Shown here: positions 1 to 8,439 of the stretch, one piece after another
How positions within the stretch are numbered: position 1 is the stretch's first letter
How the letters are laid out: every line of letters starts with the position of its first letter
NCBI GenBank assembly: GCA_028284605.1
Contig: JANQRL010000018.1
Span: 1 to 64,000 of the forward strand
DNA length: 64,000 nucleotides
Source of the DNA: Paracoccaceae bacterium
GTDB lineage: Bacteria; Pseudomonadota; Alphaproteobacteria; Rhodobacterales; Rhodobacteraceae
Reading direction: 5' to 3'
The notes under the pieces: generated by a model
The model's database searches: none
What the model saw: the letters and a program-made list of their open reading frames with translations, nothing else
What the model was told of the DNA's origin: nothing
Made by a program: the position numbers and the translations under genes

Positions 1-794
1 CCGCCTTCGACGGAATCGTTGCCGGTGCCGCCGTCAATCTCGTCATCGCCGAGGCCCGCCAGAACCGTATCGTCGCCCGCATCCGCCTGGACGACATCGT
101 CCTGACTGCCGTCCATGGCATCCGAATTGTCGATCATGTCGCCTTCGGGGTCACCGGTATAGGCCACGTCGATCAGATCGTCGCCGGTGGTGCCTTCGAC
201 GATGAAGTCGGGGTCAGTGACGACCGACGCCGAAACGCCATCGACGGCGAAGTGAAACGGTCCGGCGAGGTTTGATGGCTCAATCGCGCCAAACTGCAAC
301 TCCGTTGTCTCCGTCACAGTATCGAAGCTGAACGTCACTTCGATCCAATCGCGCGTCGGCTCCTCGAATGGAATGATCGTTACCGCCTCACCATGAAGCA
401 ACGTTCCATCTTGATCGTAGATTTGTAGCGTTGGCGACCGAAACGGGATCGCAGCGGCGTTCGACGCGTGGAACACAAAATAGCTGAGTGTAATTTCGAT
501 GGTTTCATTTGCGCCGACCGTTTCGGTCAGTTCCGTCCTAATGCCTTGGCTTGGTCTCTCTAGCGGCCCACTGCCGAAATGAAAGCTGGCATATCGATCC
601 CCGTCCGCCGCAACCCATCCGCCAGCGGGTGTGGAGAAGAGTAGACTGGGACTACCTACATCAACGTCCCAGTAATTATTGCTCGGAGACATGAAGATCG
701 GCGCAGTTGGGTCAAACCATCCATCGGCATTGGTAATTGACCCGTCGCCTATCGCGCCGCCAACTTCAAAGCTGCCATTCTCGATCAACGACAT
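1..794 (-). CDS. Secreted RTX-type calcium-binding protein, N-terminal part (runs off window)
   Basis: The minus strand is open from an ATG at 794 to the window edge, about 264 codons with no stop. The protein begins MSLIENGSFEVGG, a start common in bacterial extracellular proteins with a jelly-roll, carbohydrate-binding-like N-terminal domain (roughly residues 1-170). From about residue 215 it enters acidic Gly/Asp-rich nonapeptide-like repeats (GDDTVLAGLGDDEIDGG), the calcium-binding RTX signature. No Sec signal is seen, as expected for type I secretion, whose signal would lie at the missing C-terminus. A purine-rich RBS (AGAAAGGG) lies in the end of the upstream gene, three bases away, so the two are probably co-translated. 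Enzymatic function cannot be judged from this part. Confidence 0.8.
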   Translation of the reverse strand, partial: MSLIENGSFEVGGAIGDGSITNADGWFDPTAPIFMSPSNNYWDVDVGSPSLLFSTPAGGWVAADGDRYASFHFGSGPLERPSQGIRTELTETVGANETIEITLSYFVFHASNAAAIPFRSPTLQIYDQDGTLLHGEAVTIIPFEEPTRDWIEVTFSFDTVTETTELQFGAIEPSNLAGPFHFAVDGVSASVVTDPDFIVEGTTGDDLIDVAYTGDPEGDMIDNSDAMDGSQDDVVQADAGDDTVLAGLGDDEIDGGTGNDSVEG

Positions 795-797
795 GGC

Positions 798-1259
798 TTA
801 CCCTTTCTCGCACAAATCTGGCTGTTGGGTCCGGATGCGGACGTGCCGCAGTGCGGCATGCATCCCCCCCATCGCGTCGGGGAGGACCGGCCTCACCAAA
901 CGCCCTAATGTCGCGCCCAACTTGATGCCTGGCACCTCAGCCTGAGCGGTGGCCAAATCAACCTCGCGCACCGGATCGGACACCTGGTCGACGACGTCAT
1001 AGAAGGCGGCGACCGCGATCTTGTTCGTCTTCCAGTGGATGTCGGCGGCCATATGCGTGCCCGCGGGCATGGTCGGGCGGGTTGCTTCGCAAATCCGCTC
1101 ACAAATCACGCGGCTCGCTTCCTGCCGCTCAATCCCATGTTCGGTCGTCAAATGATCGACCAGACCCCGCCAATCCGGCGCCATTGGGATCGTCACGATC
1201 CCATTTTGCCCTGCAGCGGTTTGCGCCGACGATTGATGCCGATCCATCTTGTTCGTCAT
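798..1259 (-). CDS. Hypothetical protein upstream of the RTX gene
   Basis: This 153-residue protein belongs to no family I recognise. It has no signal peptide or membrane segment. The middle (residues 30-110) looks like a folded soluble domain with several Cys and charged helices; the N-terminal 25 residues are polar and probably flexible. It ends three bases before the RTX start, which suggests a shared transcript and perhaps a role in handling or regulating that secreted protein; this is inference from position only. Its ATG overlaps the stop of a smaller upstream frame. Confidence 0.55.
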   Translation of the reverse strand: MTNKMDRHQSSAQTAAGQNGIVTIPMAPDWRGLVDHLTTEHGIERQEASRVICERICEATRPTMPAGTHMAADIHWKTNKIAVAAFYDVVDQVSDPVREVDLATAQAEVPGIKLGATLGRLVRPVLPDAMGGMHAALRHVRIRTQQPDLCEKG

Positions 1260-1456
1260 GAGAAGTACTCCCCCTGCGCCGGGCCGGGCGCTTGAGATGT
1301 TTGTCTGTCGTGGAGATTGCGGATCGGGGTGCGATCCAGACGGTTGCCCGTCCGCATGCCTTTGGGCGCGCCGGAAGAGGCGGGGCCGATCAGGGCATGG
1401 CCGAAGACACCGCTCAGGCGGCGTGGCAGATGCTCTGGATGGTCGGAATGGGCCAT
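1256..1456 (-). CDS. Possible small protein, 66 aa
   Basis: A short minus-strand frame begins MAHSDHPEHLPRR and ends with a TGA that overlaps the ATG of the 153-aa gene (ATGA), an arrangement typical of translational coupling. A weak RBS (GAGGA) precedes the ATG by about 11 bases. The residue composition (Pro, Arg, Gly) is also what a random frame in GC-rich DNA gives, and I recognise no family. The overlap is the only real argument that it is expressed. Confidence 0.25.
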   Translation of the reverse strand: MAHSDHPEHLPRRLSGVFGHALIGPASSGAPKGMRTGNRLDRTPIRNLHDRQTSQAPGPAQGEYFS

Positions 1457-1510
1457 ACGTCAGCCGTCCTCGTTACTCACAATCACACACGATATCGGGT
1501 CGATATCAGC

Positions 1511-1534
1511 CGGGCGGAGACGCTGTTCCGCCCG
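1511..1534. terminator. Stem-loop, possible terminator
   Basis: Eight perfectly complementary bases (CGGGCGGA and TCCGCCCG) are separated by an 8-base loop, just downstream of the minus-strand 107-codon gene. No T-tract follows on the minus strand, so a role in intrinsic termination is only a suggestion. Confidence 0.3.
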
Positions 1535-1598
1535 GATAGGGAACCGGGGCCGATGCCCCGATCAGGGAAACACTGGTTCCGTCAGGAAAGCCGTCGCT

Positions 1599-1913
1599 TC
1601 AGCCCGCCGCGCCCGGACGCGGGTCGAAGGGGAAGTGCAGGCGCACCGGTTTGCCATCGTCGCCGTCGCGGGCGAAGACCTTGGCACCGCTGGCCGAGAT
1701 CTGGCCGAGCTGCACATAGGTGTTGATGGCGTCCGCAACGAGCCTTTGGACGTCAGCCGCGGTGCGGAAGCTGACCTGCCGGCCGAGCTTGTCCAGGACC
1801 TCCTGGGACAGGGTGATGCTGACGTTGGAGAGCCCCTTTGGCGGCGCCGCCGCGGCGGTTGCTCCGGTGCTGGGCTTAGTTGCCGCCTTGGCGGCGGTGG
1901 TTTTTCTGGCCAT
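1599..1913 (-). CDS. Small ribbon-helix-helix-like protein with Ala/Lys-rich tail
   Basis: The 104-residue protein starts with a basic, Ala/Lys/Thr-rich segment (residues 1-28) resembling a flexible DNA-binding tail. It continues with a short strand (SNVSITLS) and two predicted helices (QEVLDKLGRQV and ADVQRLVADAINTYVQLG), the arrangement of ribbon-helix-helix proteins. This is a pattern judgement, not a family match. The ATG at 1913 is preferred over the one at 1922 because GAGG lies at a usable distance only from the former. It is monocistronic here; a DNA-binding or partner-binding role is inferred. Confidence 0.5.
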   Translation of the reverse strand: MARKTTAAKAATKPSTGATAAAAPPKGLSNVSITLSQEVLDKLGRQVSFRTAADVQRLVADAINTYVQLGQISASGAKVFARDGDDGKPVRLHFPFDPRPGAAG

Positions 1914-2023
1914 GATGATCATACCTCATACACAAGCTAACAAGATCCCGACCGTTCATCGGGAATCGCCAGAGGATGTGACGCGCATCATGTGCCGCAA
2001 ATACGGTCGGAACAAAGCACTTT

Positions 2024-2420
2024 TGTGAACTGTCGCCAGCTCCGAACCAGTGCATCCGTGCGGGCAGTGATCGTTAAGAACTCGGAAACGATTGGGCCTT
2101 GTGTCCACGCGATGAGGGGGCGCCGCGGCGCGGTCAGACCGTTCGAGGCCGCCTCGATCGGGACGATCGTGCCGCCCCCTGTCCGGCACTGTGACCGCGT
2201 CTTCCGGTCGGAGCAGCCGCCCTGACCCGCATCTTGGTGACAAGCTCTCGAGCTCCTCGCCGTCGTGATCCGCCACCCGCCACAAGCAGCGCGTCGCGCC
2301 GTTCATCTTCATGAACATCTCGTCGAGATACCAACGCCGACGGCTGGAGCGCTTATCCCCAATCCTGCGCTTGCCGATCTCGGAGCCGAATGTCGGGCCG
2401 GGCCCTGGCCCGACTTCTGT
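2024..2420 (-). mobile_element. IS6-like element relic (central transposase fragment plus one end)
   Basis: Translated on the minus strand, 2241-2399 gives the middle of an IS6-type transposase (EIGKRRIGDKRSSRRRW, YLDEMFMKMNG, RVADHDGEELES), closely matching the intact copy at 55.6-56.4 kb including its first catalytic Asp. The frame is lost on both sides. Around 2024-2060 the bases resemble the intact element's transposase-C-terminal end (CTGTC and CGAACCAGT in register). It is a decayed, non-functional copy lying between the RTX region and the transporter/V-ATPase module. Confidence 0.7.
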
Positions 2421-2608
2421 AACAGCACGCTTGCGGTCGCGCGCCGCCAAGCGGCCCGGGCCGGTGCGCCCGGGCGCGATCCTCATGGCATACCGCTTCC
2501 GCCTGAGCGCCATCAGCGAAGAAATCGGCAGAAATTCCTTTACATACGGAACTGTGCCGCGCGATGCTCTCTCCACGAAACGGACCATCGGGGGATACGG
2601 CGCCGGAC

Positions 2609-3307
2609 ATGAACATCTCGGTCAAGACCGACCCCCGAGCGCCGGAAAGCAGTGAAGTCGTCGGCTCGGAGATGCGCGCCCTGCGCCGCGCGCGGCAGAT
2701 GACGCTGGCGAACCTGGCCGAAGCGTCACAGATATCGGTGAGCCATCTCAGCGCAATCGAGCGCGGCGGCGTGAACCCCTCGCTGGAGAAGATCAACCGG
2801 ATCGCCGCGGCGCTGTCGGTTCCGGCCGGCTGGTTCTTCGCCGCGAAGCCCGGGCGCGGCCCGCTCGAACAGACCCACATCGTGCGGCAGGAAAACCGGC
2901 GCAATCTGAACCTGGTCTACGGCGTTCCGGCAGAAGTTTCCGGCTATCGAGACTGGCTGCTGTCGAGTTCGATCGGCGGCGGCTTCTACATGGGGCTATC
3001 CGAGTTCCCGCCGCTCCCGGCGCCGCAGCCGGACGTGCTCTACGAGCGGGACGGCGAGCAGCACCTGGTGGTTCTCGACGGCGAGCTGGTGCTTCGTCTG
3101 GGGGAGGAGATCATCACCCTCCGCGCCGGCGACAGCTACTCCATTCCGGGGGAAGTCCCGCACCATATCAGCAACGAAACCGACCGCCAGGCCCGGGCCA
3201 TCTGGGTGAATTCGCCGGTGATCATTCCGGCGGAGGCCAGCCCCGGACGCGGCGCGCAGCCCGGCGGAAACCTGCGGCGGGTGATGAGCCCAAAGACCGG
3301 CAAATGA
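2609..3307 (+). CDS. XRE-family regulator with C-terminal cupin domain
   Basis: A 232-residue transcription regulator. Residues about 20-75 form a lambda-repressor-like helix-turn-helix (MRALRRARQMTLANLAEAS, then ISVSHLSAIERGGVNPSLEK). Residues about 140-205 form a cupin (YERDGEQHLVVLDGEL, RAGDSYSIPGEVPHHISNE) that probably senses a small ligand. This is the PuuR/SutR-like architecture, often controlling amine, amino acid or peptide catabolism. The start at 2609 is preferred over 2564 because the extra residues are low-complexity and GGGGGA precedes the later ATG. It sits 79 bases before the substrate-binding protein gene in the same direction, so it likely controls the importer and hydrolase operon. 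Confidence 0.85.
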   Translation: MNISVKTDPRAPESSEVVGSEMRALRRARQMTLANLAEASQISVSHLSAIERGGVNPSLEKINRIAAALSVPAGWFFAAKPGRGPLEQTHIVRQENRRNLNLVYGVPAEVSGYRDWLLSSSIGGGFYMGLSEFPPLPAPQPDVLYERDGEQHLVVLDGELVLRLGEEIITLRAGDSYSIPGEVPHHISNETDRQARAIWVNSPVIIPAEASPGRGAQPGGNLRRVMSPKTGK

Positions 3308-3386
3308 CAGCGCGGAGCACGATATCCGCGCGGACCAAGAAACCGGGCGCCGAGAGCGGCCCGCAACAGTAGACGGGGAAAAAGCC

Positions 3387-4946
3387 ATGACGAATCCGAC
3401 CTTCAACATCTCTCGCCGCGGTCTCCTGCAAGGCGCCGGCGCGTTCGGCGCCGCGAGCCTGGCCTTTCCGAACATCGCGATCAGCCAGGACGGATCGGTC
3501 CTGACGGTGCGCTCCTATAGCGATCTCCAGGTCCTCGACCCGGCCTTCCGGCTGGCAGCTCCCGAGGGCGATATCATCCGCGAGATATTCGCCGGTCTGG
3601 CGACGAACTCGGTCGGCGACGAGTGGACATGGGAGCTCTATGCCGCCGAGGAACTGACACAGGAGGACGACACAACCGTCTTCTTCCGCCTCCGCGAGGG
3701 CATTCCGTTCACCGACGGCTACGGCACGATGACCGCCGACGACGTCAAGTTCTCCATCGAACGGGTCGCCGATCCTGCCATGGAAAGCCCCTATGCCGGG
3801 GACTGGGCCTCGCTCGCCGAGGTCGAGGTGATCGACGAATTGTCGGGCCGCATCCATCTGACCGAAGCCTTCGCGCCGCTCTGGACCTCGACCTTGCCGA
3901 CCACGACCTGTTCGATCCTGTCGCGTCGCGCGGTCGAGGAGGCCGGCGGCCGCATCGGCACCGAGCCGGTGGCGCAGTCCGGCCGCTACCTGATGACCGA
4001 ATGGGTGCCAAAGCAGCGCACGACCCTGGTGCGCAACCCGGATTGGCCGGGCGAGCCCGGCGGATTCGAGGAAATCCACATCGTGCCGATCGAGGACCCG
4101 TCCACGGCGGAGCTCGGCTTCGAGGCCGGCGATCTGGATCACACCTGGACTGCGGTCAGTTCCATCCAACGGCTGCGCGAAAGCCCGCCGGCCGGCGGGG
4201 TGGTGCTGGAGAAGCCGTCGCTGGCCTATGTCTGGATGGGGATGAACAATTTCGCCGCGCCGCTCGACAACCCCAATATCCGGCGCGCGATACAGCATGC
4301 CATCGACCGTCAGACCGTGGTTGACGCGGCCTATTTCGGCGCCGCCGCGACCTCGACCGGGATCATCGCTCCCGGTCTGCCGGGCCACCGAGCGGCCAAC
4401 CTCTACAATTACGACCCGGACCGGGCACGGGACATCCTCGCTCAGGAAGGCGCGACGGATCTCTTCGTGACGCTCGACATCCTGAACCAGTCCGAACGCC
4501 TGACCGCGGCGCAGGTCATTCAGGCCAACCTGGCCGATGTCGGCATCACCTGCGAGATCAAGCAGAACGACAGCGGCACGTTCTGGACCCTCGGCGATGA
4601 GAATTCCGGCGATTACTGGCAGCGATTGCAGCTGACGCTGAACCGCTTTTCGATGGAGCCCGACCCGTCTTGGGCGACGGTCTGGTTCACGCCAGAGCAG
4701 GTCGGGGTCTGGAACTGGGAGCGTTTCGACAATGCCGAATATGCCGAGCTGCATGCCCGCGGTCTGATCACCCGGGACCTCGCCGAGCGGGATCGGATCT
4801 ACAAGCGGATGCAGGACTTGATGGAGGAATCGGGTCAGTACGTGTTCCTCACCCACGAGGTGACGGGCGTGCTGCATCGCGACAATGTGGAGCCCGGTCT
4901 GAAACCCAACGGCGAGCCGCTCTTCGGCAGCTTCCGCCCGGCCTGA
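3387..4946 (+). CDS. Dipeptide/oligopeptide-type ABC transporter substrate-binding protein (family 5)
   Basis: A 519-residue periplasmic binding protein of the DppA/OppA family. It begins with a twin-arginine-like leader (ISRRGLLQGAGAFGAAS) and continues with family features such as DLQVLDPAFR, VFFRLREGIPFTDG, MTADDVKFSIERV and the C-terminal FRPA. It would capture a peptide or peptide-like solute and deliver it to the two permeases that follow. The neighbours (two CocE-type hydrolases and an alpha/beta hydrolase) suggest that the ligand is an amide or ester cleaved after import. The actual substrate cannot be read from the sequence. A purine-rich RBS (GGGGAAAAAG) precedes the ATG. Confidence 0.9.
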   Translation: MTNPTFNISRRGLLQGAGAFGAASLAFPNIAISQDGSVLTVRSYSDLQVLDPAFRLAAPEGDIIREIFAGLATNSVGDEWTWELYAAEELTQEDDTTVFFRLREGIPFTDGYGTMTADDVKFSIERVADPAMESPYAGDWASLAEVEVIDELSGRIHLTEAFAPLWTSTLPTTTCSILSRRAVEEAGGRIGTEPVAQSGRYLMTEWVPKQRTTLVRNPDWPGEPGGFEEIHIVPIEDPSTAELGFEAGDLDHTWTAVSSIQRLRESPPAGGVVLEKPSLAYVWMGMNNFAAPLDNPNIRRAIQHAIDRQTVVDAAYFGAAATSTGIIAPGLPGHRAANLYNYDPDRARDILAQEGATDLFVTLDILNQSERLTAAQVIQANLADVGITCEIKQNDSGTFWTLGDENSGDYWQRLQLTLNRFSMEPDPSWATVWFTPEQVGVWNWERFDNAEYAELHARGLITRDLAERDRIYKRMQDLMEESGQYVFLTHEVTGVLHRDNVEPGLKPNGEPLFGSFRPA

Positions 4947-4976
4947 TCCGGCCCGCCGGCCGCCTCGGACGCCGCC

Positions 4977-5921
4977 ATGCTGGCATATGTCGTCAAGCGC
5001 CTCGGCCTGTCGGTCGTCATCGTCTCGGTGGCGATGGCGCTGCTGTTCTGCATGATCTACCTGGTCCCGGGCGATCCGGCCTCGGTCGCGCTGGGGCCCC
5101 GGGCCAGCGAGGCGATGAAAGAGGCGCTGCGGGTCCGCATGGGGCTCGATCAGCCGGTCTGGGTGCAGTTCTGGAACTTCTACAGCTCGGCCTGGCGCGG
5201 CGATTTCGGGGTCGAGGTGCTGTCGGAGCGGCCGGTCATCGACGTCGTCCTCGAGCAACTGCCCTACACCTTGGCGCTGATCGCCGGCGGCATCACCTGG
5301 TCGGTCGGGCTGGGCATTCCGCTGGGCTGCTGGGCGGCGGTAAAGCGGGGCAGTCTCGCCGACCGGCTGGTCGGGGTCCTCTCGGTGGCAGTGATCGCGA
5401 TCCCCTCCTTCGTCGTGGCGATCTACGCATTGCTGATCTTCTCGGTCAGCCTGCGCTGGCTGCCCGCCATCGGCGCCGGCGAGCCCGGCGATCTGGGCGA
5501 CCAGCTCGTGCATCTGATCCTGCCCTCACTCGCCGTCGGGCTCGGCTGGGTCGGCTATATCGCGCGGATGGTGCGCGCCTCGATGCTCGAAGTGCTGGAG
5601 ACCAGCCATATCCGCACCGCGCGCGCCTTCGGCCTGCCGGAGCCGATGATCACCTATCGCTACGCCCTGACCATCGCGATCCTGCCCACTGTCACACTGC
5701 TCGGCGTCGGCGTCGGCCAGATGCTGTCCTCGGCGGTCTTTGCCGAGATCGTCTTTGCCCGGCCCGGGATCGGCCGGCTGGTCTATGACGCGATCCTGAC
5801 CCGCAACTTCCCGGTCGTCAGCGGCGCGGTGCTGGTGACAACCATCTTCTTCGTCCTGGTCAATCTGATCGCGGACCTCGTTATCGGAGCCCTCGACCCC
5901 CGTGTCCGAAGCAGCTTCTGA
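4977..5921 (+). CDS. ABC transporter permease, DppB type
   Basis: A 314-residue inner-membrane permease with about six transmembrane segments. It shows the family N-terminus (MLAYVVKRLGLSVVIVSVAM, then YLVPGDPA) and the EAA-type cytoplasmic loop around residues 195-225 (LETSHIRTARAFGLPE). With the next gene it forms the heterodimeric channel. The start lies 30 bases after the binding-protein stop. Its 3' end overlaps the next gene by 20 bases, indicating coupled translation. Confidence 0.9.
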   Translation: MLAYVVKRLGLSVVIVSVAMALLFCMIYLVPGDPASVALGPRASEAMKEALRVRMGLDQPVWVQFWNFYSSAWRGDFGVEVLSERPVIDVVLEQLPYTLALIAGGITWSVGLGIPLGCWAAVKRGSLADRLVGVLSVAVIAIPSFVVAIYALLIFSVSLRWLPAIGAGEPGDLGDQLVHLILPSLAVGLGWVGYIARMVRASMLEVLETSHIRTARAFGLPEPMITYRYALTIAILPTVTLLGVGVGQMLSSAVFAEIVFARPGIGRLVYDAILTRNFPVVSGAVLVTTIFFVLVNLIADLVIGALDPRVRSSF

Positions 5922-6777
5922 CCCACGCACGCCGAATGACGGCCTGAGATCGCAGGTCCGCAAGGTCCTGCGCGAACCGCTCGGCGTCTTCGGCCTGGCG
6001 CTGGTCGCTCTGGTGGTGCTGGGCGCTGTCTTTGCCGGCGTGCTGTCGCAATACGATCCCGCCGGCCTCAATCCCCGCGACCGGTTTCTGCCGCCCTCGA
6101 CCGACCACCTGCTGGGCACCGATCAGCTCGGCCGGGATCTGTTCTCCCGGGTCCTGCATGGCGGGCGCATCGCGCTCTATGTGGCGCTGGTCTCGACCGG
6201 CATCTCGCTGGCCATCGGCATCGTGCTGGGGCTGATCGCGGGCTACGGGCCGCGCTGGCTCGACAACCTGATGATCCTGCTCTTCGACGCGATCAAGAGC
6301 TTTCCCACCGTCATGCTGGCCCTGGCGCTGGTCACCCTCACCGGTCCGTCGCTGACCGCCGTGATGGTCGTGGTGATCCTGGTCAACGTCCCGGGCTATG
6401 CGCGCATCATCCGGACCCAGACGATTGCGCTCAAATCCTCGGAATTCGTCACCGCGGCGCAGAGCATGGGCGCCTCCACCACCCGCATCCTGCGGCTGCA
6501 CATCCTGCCGAACGTGATCGGGCCGCTCGTGATCCTCGCCTCGATGGATATCCCAGTCGTCATCGCCATCGAGGCCGGGATGAGCTTTCTCGGGCTCGGC
6601 GTGCGCCCGCCGACGCCGTCCTGGGGATCGATCCTCAATGACGGCTTCGCCAATATCCGTGAGACGCCATGGATCGCTGTCGCCGGCGGCCTGCCGATCA
6701 TCATCACCACGCTCGGCTTCACCTTCCTGGGCGAAACCCTGCGCGATGTGTTCGACCCGCGGCTGAAGGGGCGCTGA
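5902..6777 (+). CDS. ABC transporter permease, DppC type
   Basis: A 291-residue second permease. The N-terminal cytoplasmic tail is followed by a first membrane helix, the DppC hallmark HLLGTDQLGRDLFSRVLHGG (residues about 70-90), and the EAA loop (SSEFVTAAQSMGASTTRILR). It pairs with the preceding permease. The chosen start is a GTG at 5902 inside the end of the upstream gene, giving an overlap of 20 bases; there is no later in-frame start before the first membrane helix. Confidence 0.9.
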   Translation: MSEAASDPRTPNDGLRSQVRKVLREPLGVFGLALVALVVLGAVFAGVLSQYDPAGLNPRDRFLPPSTDHLLGTDQLGRDLFSRVLHGGRIALYVALVSTGISLAIGIVLGLIAGYGPRWLDNLMILLFDAIKSFPTVMLALALVTLTGPSLTAVMVVVILVNVPGYARIIRTQTIALKSSEFVTAAQSMGASTTRILRLHILPNVIGPLVILASMDIPVVIAIEAGMSFLGLGVRPPTPSWGSILNDGFANIRETPWIAVAGGLPIIITTLGFTFLGETLRDVFDPRLKGR

Positions 6778-8439
6778 ATGACGGTTCTGTCGATCAGCGA
6801 CCTCAATGTCCGCTTCGCCACCGAGGCCGGCGCGTTTCACGCCCTGAAAGACGTCGCCTTCGACGTGCCGGAACGGACCATCGTCGGCATCGTGGGCGAA
6901 TCCGGCTCCGGCAAATCCACGCTGATCAACGCGATCCTCGGGCTCCTGGCCGACAACGGCCGCGTCGATAGCGGCTCGATCCTGTTCGAGGGACAGGAGT
7001 TGACGGCGCTCGATCCGGTCGCGATGCGAGCGCTTCGGGGGCCACGGATTTCCTGCGTGTTCCAGGATCCGATGGGCGCGCTGAACCCGGTGCTCTCGGT
7101 CGGCCGGCAGATGCGCAACATCCAGTACCGGGATGAGAGCCCGAACGCGCAAAAGGACGCGCGTTCGGCCGAGATGCTGGAAGCGGTCCGCATTCCGAAT
7201 CCGGGCACCGCCCTGGCCCGCTACCCGCACGAGTTCTCCGGCGGCATGAAACAGCGCATCGCCATCGCCATGGCACTGATGATGCGCCCGGGCCTGCTGA
7301 TCGCAGACGAACCGACCACCGCGCTCGACGCCACGCTGGAAGTCGTGACCCTGGAGCTTCTGAAGGACCTGCAAGAGCAGATCGGCTGTTCGGTCCTCTT
7401 CATCTCGCATCACCTGGGCGTCATCGCGGAGCTTTGCGACGAGGTCGCGGTGATGTATGCCGGCGAGGTGGTGGAACGCGGCGCGACCTCCGAGGTGTTC
7501 CGCGACCCGCGCCACGATTACACCGCGCGGCTCCTCGAATGCGACCCGGCGAACCAGCGCCGGCGCACCCGGCGTCTGCCAACGATGAACGACGAACCGG
7601 GCAGTTTCGTGCCGCAGCCGGTGCCGCCCGCGCCGGACCGGGCCGTGGGCGAAAAGCCGCTCCTTGAAGTGCGCGATGCTCAGGTGACATTCCGCGTCGG
7701 CACCTTGTTCAGACGCGAGAGCATCGTCGGCGTCGGCGGAGTGAGCTTCGATCTCTATCCGGGCGAGACCATCGGGCTGGTCGGCGAGAGCGGCTCGGGA
7801 AAGACGACGCTGGCGCGGGCCGCAGCGCGGCTACAGGCAATCTCGGGCGGGTCGATCAGCTTCGAGGGCAAGTCGGTCCATGAGTTGAGCGCCGGTGCGA
7901 TGCATCTGCTGCGCCGCGATGTTTCGATGATGTTCCAGGACCCGGTCGGCTCGCTCAGCCCGCGCATGACGGTGGGCGATCTGGTCGCCGAGCCGTTCCG
8001 GATCCACCGGGTCGGCGATGTGGATGTAAAGGCCGAGACCATGCGCCTGCTCTCCCTGGTCGGGCTCGGGCCGGACTTCGCCGACCGCTTTCCGCATCAG
8101 CTTTCGGGCGGGCAAGCGCGGCGGGTGGGCGTGGCCCGGGCCATCGCGCTCAACCCGAAGCTCATCATCGCCGACGAACCCACCGCCGGGCTCGACGTGT
8201 CGATTCAGGGCGAGGTCCTGAACCTGCTCAACGATCTGCGCGAACGGCTCGGCCTGGCGATGATCTTCATCACCCATAACCTCCATGTGGTGCGCCATGT
8301 GGCGGATCGCATCGCGGTCATGTATCGCGGCCGTTTCGTCGAGATCGGAGAGACCGACGAGATCTTTGCGGCCCCCGAGCATGACTATACCAAAACCCTT
8401 CTGTCGGCGAACCTGGCCGGCCCCGGAAGACAGCCATGA
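6778..8439 (+). CDS. Fused dipeptide ABC transporter ATPase (DppD-DppF type)
   Basis: A 553-residue protein with two complete nucleotide-binding domains in one chain. The first has Walker A GESGSGKS at residues 40-47, signature FSGGMKQR and Walker B LLIADEP; the second has Walker A GESGSGKT at about 336-343, signature LSGGQARR and LIIADEP. Each half ends with the short motif usual in peptide importers. The fusion replaces the separate DppD and DppF subunits and is common in Rhizobiales and Rhodobacterales. It starts immediately after the preceding stop and overlaps the following hydrolase gene by four bases. Confidence 0.93.
   Translation: MTVLSISDLNVRFATEAGAFHALKDVAFDVPERTIVGIVGESGSGKSTLINAILGLLADNGRVDSGSILFEGQELTALDPVAMRALRGPRISCVFQDPMGALNPVLSVGRQMRNIQYRDESPNAQKDARSAEMLEAVRIPNPGTALARYPHEFSGGMKQRIAIAMALMMRPGLLIADEPTTALDATLEVVTLELLKDLQEQIGCSVLFISHHLGVIAELCDEVAVMYAGEVVERGATSEVFRDPRHDYTARLLECDPANQRRRTRRLPTMNDEPGSFVPQPVPPAPDRAVGEKPLLEVRDAQVTFRVGTLFRRESIVGVGGVSFDLYPGETIGLVGESGSGKTTLARAAARLQAISGGSISFEGKSVHELSAGAMHLLRRDVSMMFQDPVGSLSPRMTVGDLVAEPFRIHRVGDVDVKAETMRLLSLVGLGPDFADRFPHQLSGGQARRVGVARAIALNPKLIIADEPTAGLDVSIQGEVLNLLNDLRERLGLAMIFITHNLHVVRHVADRIAVMYRGRFVEIGETDEIFAAPEHDYTKTLLSANLAGPGRQP

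Noticed and set aside
3222-5513. A 763-codon minus-strand frame opposite the first binding protein and permease
   Set aside because: It is the complement of two well-supported transporter genes, of low complexity (Asp/Arg/Gln-rich), and a shadow.
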